Shown piece after piece: positions 63,294 through 64,000 of a DNA stretch of 64,000 bases. The DNA is taken from assembly GCF_036568665.1 (NCBI RefSeq), contig NZ_DATCSD010000081.1, positions 1-64,000 of the forward strand, given 5' to 3'. Both the position numbers and the translations under genes were made by a program. A model generated the notes under the pieces. That model was given only the letters and a program-made list of their open reading frames with translations, was not told the origin of the DNA and searched no databases. Source of the DNA: Ohtaekwangia sp036568665. Lineage in GTDB: Bacteria > Bacteroidota > Bacteroidia > Cytophagales > Cyclobacteriaceae. Numbering within the stretch: the stretch's first letter is position 1; every line of letters starts with the position of its first letter.

Positions 63294-64000
63294 CTACCGC
63301 GGCAATGAAAAGAAAAACGTTGCGCCTTCATCTACCTTTGCAGTAGCCCACACGTTGCCTCCGTGTTTTTCTATAATCCTGCTTACGAGCGATAAACCTA
63401 TACCCACACCTTCAAAATCTTTTTGAGAGTGCATGCGCTGAAAAACATTGAACAGGTTTTGTGCATACTCCATATCGAAGCCAACACCATTATCTTTAAC
63501 ATAGTAAATTATACTATCCGGTCTTTCTTCAAAGCCGATTTCAATGATGGCCCTCTCCTGCTTCCGGGTATATTTCACGGCATTCGATATCAGGTTCACC
63601 CACACTTGTTTTATCAATATAGGATCAGCCTGTATATTGGGTAAAGACAATACCCGAAACGTGATGTTACGCTCTCCCTTTTGCTCGTTAAACATCTGGC
63701 AGATCTCATCCACTACATGTTGCATAGACACCGGTAGCCTAGCAAGTTGTTGTTTGCCCGCTTGCGAGAACGAGAGCAGCCCTTCAATAAGCTTTTCCAT
63801 GTGTAACACACTTTTTACAATTCGCTCAATCGTATCGTTGTCAGCTCCCTTTAACTGATCGCGCAGACTATCGCGAAGTATATTGATAAAGCCCAGGATA
63901 GAGCGCAGCGGAGAGCGCAGATCGTGCGATATAGAATACGAGAATGCCTCCAGCGATTTGTTGGCAGCTTCCAGGTCGGCAGTGCGATCTTTAACACGTT
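63294..64000 (-). CDS. Histidine kinase, C-terminal part (5' end outside the window)
   Basis: About 235 residues, open to the window edge. The first part is a coiled coil, then HisKA with SYSISHDLRSPLRSI (the phosphorylated His). The ATPase domain has NLISNAVKYTRKQE, DNGVGFD and GVGIGLSLV. It is closely similar to the kinases at 24574 and 43381 over the whole catalytic region, so these are paralogues. The sensor part is not visible. Confidence 0.92.
   Translation of the reverse strand, partial: RVKDRTADLEAANKSLEAFSYSISHDLRSPLRSILGFINILRDSLRDQLKGADNDTIERIVKSVLHMEKLIEGLLSFSQAGKQQLARLPVSMQHVVDEICQMFNEQKGERNITFRVLSLPNIQADPILIKQVWVNLISNAVKYTRKQERAIIEIGFEERPDSIIYYVKDNGVGFDMEYAQNLFNVFQRMHSQKDFEGVGIGLSLVSRIIEKHGGNVWATAKVDEGATFFFSLPR

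Overview
The window looks like a chromosomal segment of a Bacteroidota bacterium, most likely a member of the Cytophagales. The pointers are a SusC/SusD pair with a surface glycan-binding lipoprotein, TonB-dependent receptors, many large sensor kinases with TPR, GAF, PAS and propeller inputs, and two good matches to the Bacteroidota -7 promoter box TAnnTTTG. The genus is an inference from protein style, not from a marker gene. No tRNA, rRNA, CRISPR array, transposase or phage gene was recognised.

Layout. 1-1679: 3'-truncated TPR histidine kinase. 1933-5286: fused trehalose synthase/maltokinase. 5551-6974: a secreted acetolactate decarboxylase and a DUF4142 lipoprotein. 7056-17901: a tightly overlapping five-gene minus-strand operon for alpha-glucan and trehalose metabolism (GT4 glycogen-synthase-like, GH57, GlgX, TreZ and a natural TreY-MalQ fusion). 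18147-21427: surE, a lipid-kinase homologue, a STAS/SEC14-like small protein and a quinone oxidoreductase. 21911-25803: TonB receptor, YfiR-like protein and GAF histidine kinase. 25868-32763 (minus): YfiR-like protein, SusC, SusD and a surface glycan-binding protein interrupted by one in-frame stop.

33156-42939 (minus) is the most unusual part. It holds a propeller sensor with no output domain, two membrane GAF or GAF/PAS receptors that end in coiled coils with no kinase, four small STAS/SEC14-like proteins, and a membrane protein with a histidine-kinase dimerisation helix but no ATPase domain. Seven of these genes are close enough to form one operon. I suggest it is an undescribed signalling module in which the small proteins act as the output.

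43381-57223 is a dense two-component locus. On the plus strand are a PAS kinase with a duplicated PAS domain, a receiver, and a REC-REC-PAS kinase. On the minus strand are a periplasmic-binding-protein/PAS kinase, a receiver, a NarL-type regulator, a GAF protein, a kinase, an HPt protein and a large hybrid kinase. Three junctions in the minus-strand set carry related inverted repeats, two of them built around the stop codon. 57608-63013 holds an NHL-repeat lipoprotein, a small iron-permease-like membrane protein, a GH95 glycosidase and a pirin. The window ends inside another histidine kinase.

Most convergent gene pairs are separated by long imperfect hairpins made of AAAG-type words, and two further dispersed intergenic repeat families are present. 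The tetranucleotide TATA seems strongly over-used in coding and non-coding DNA alike.
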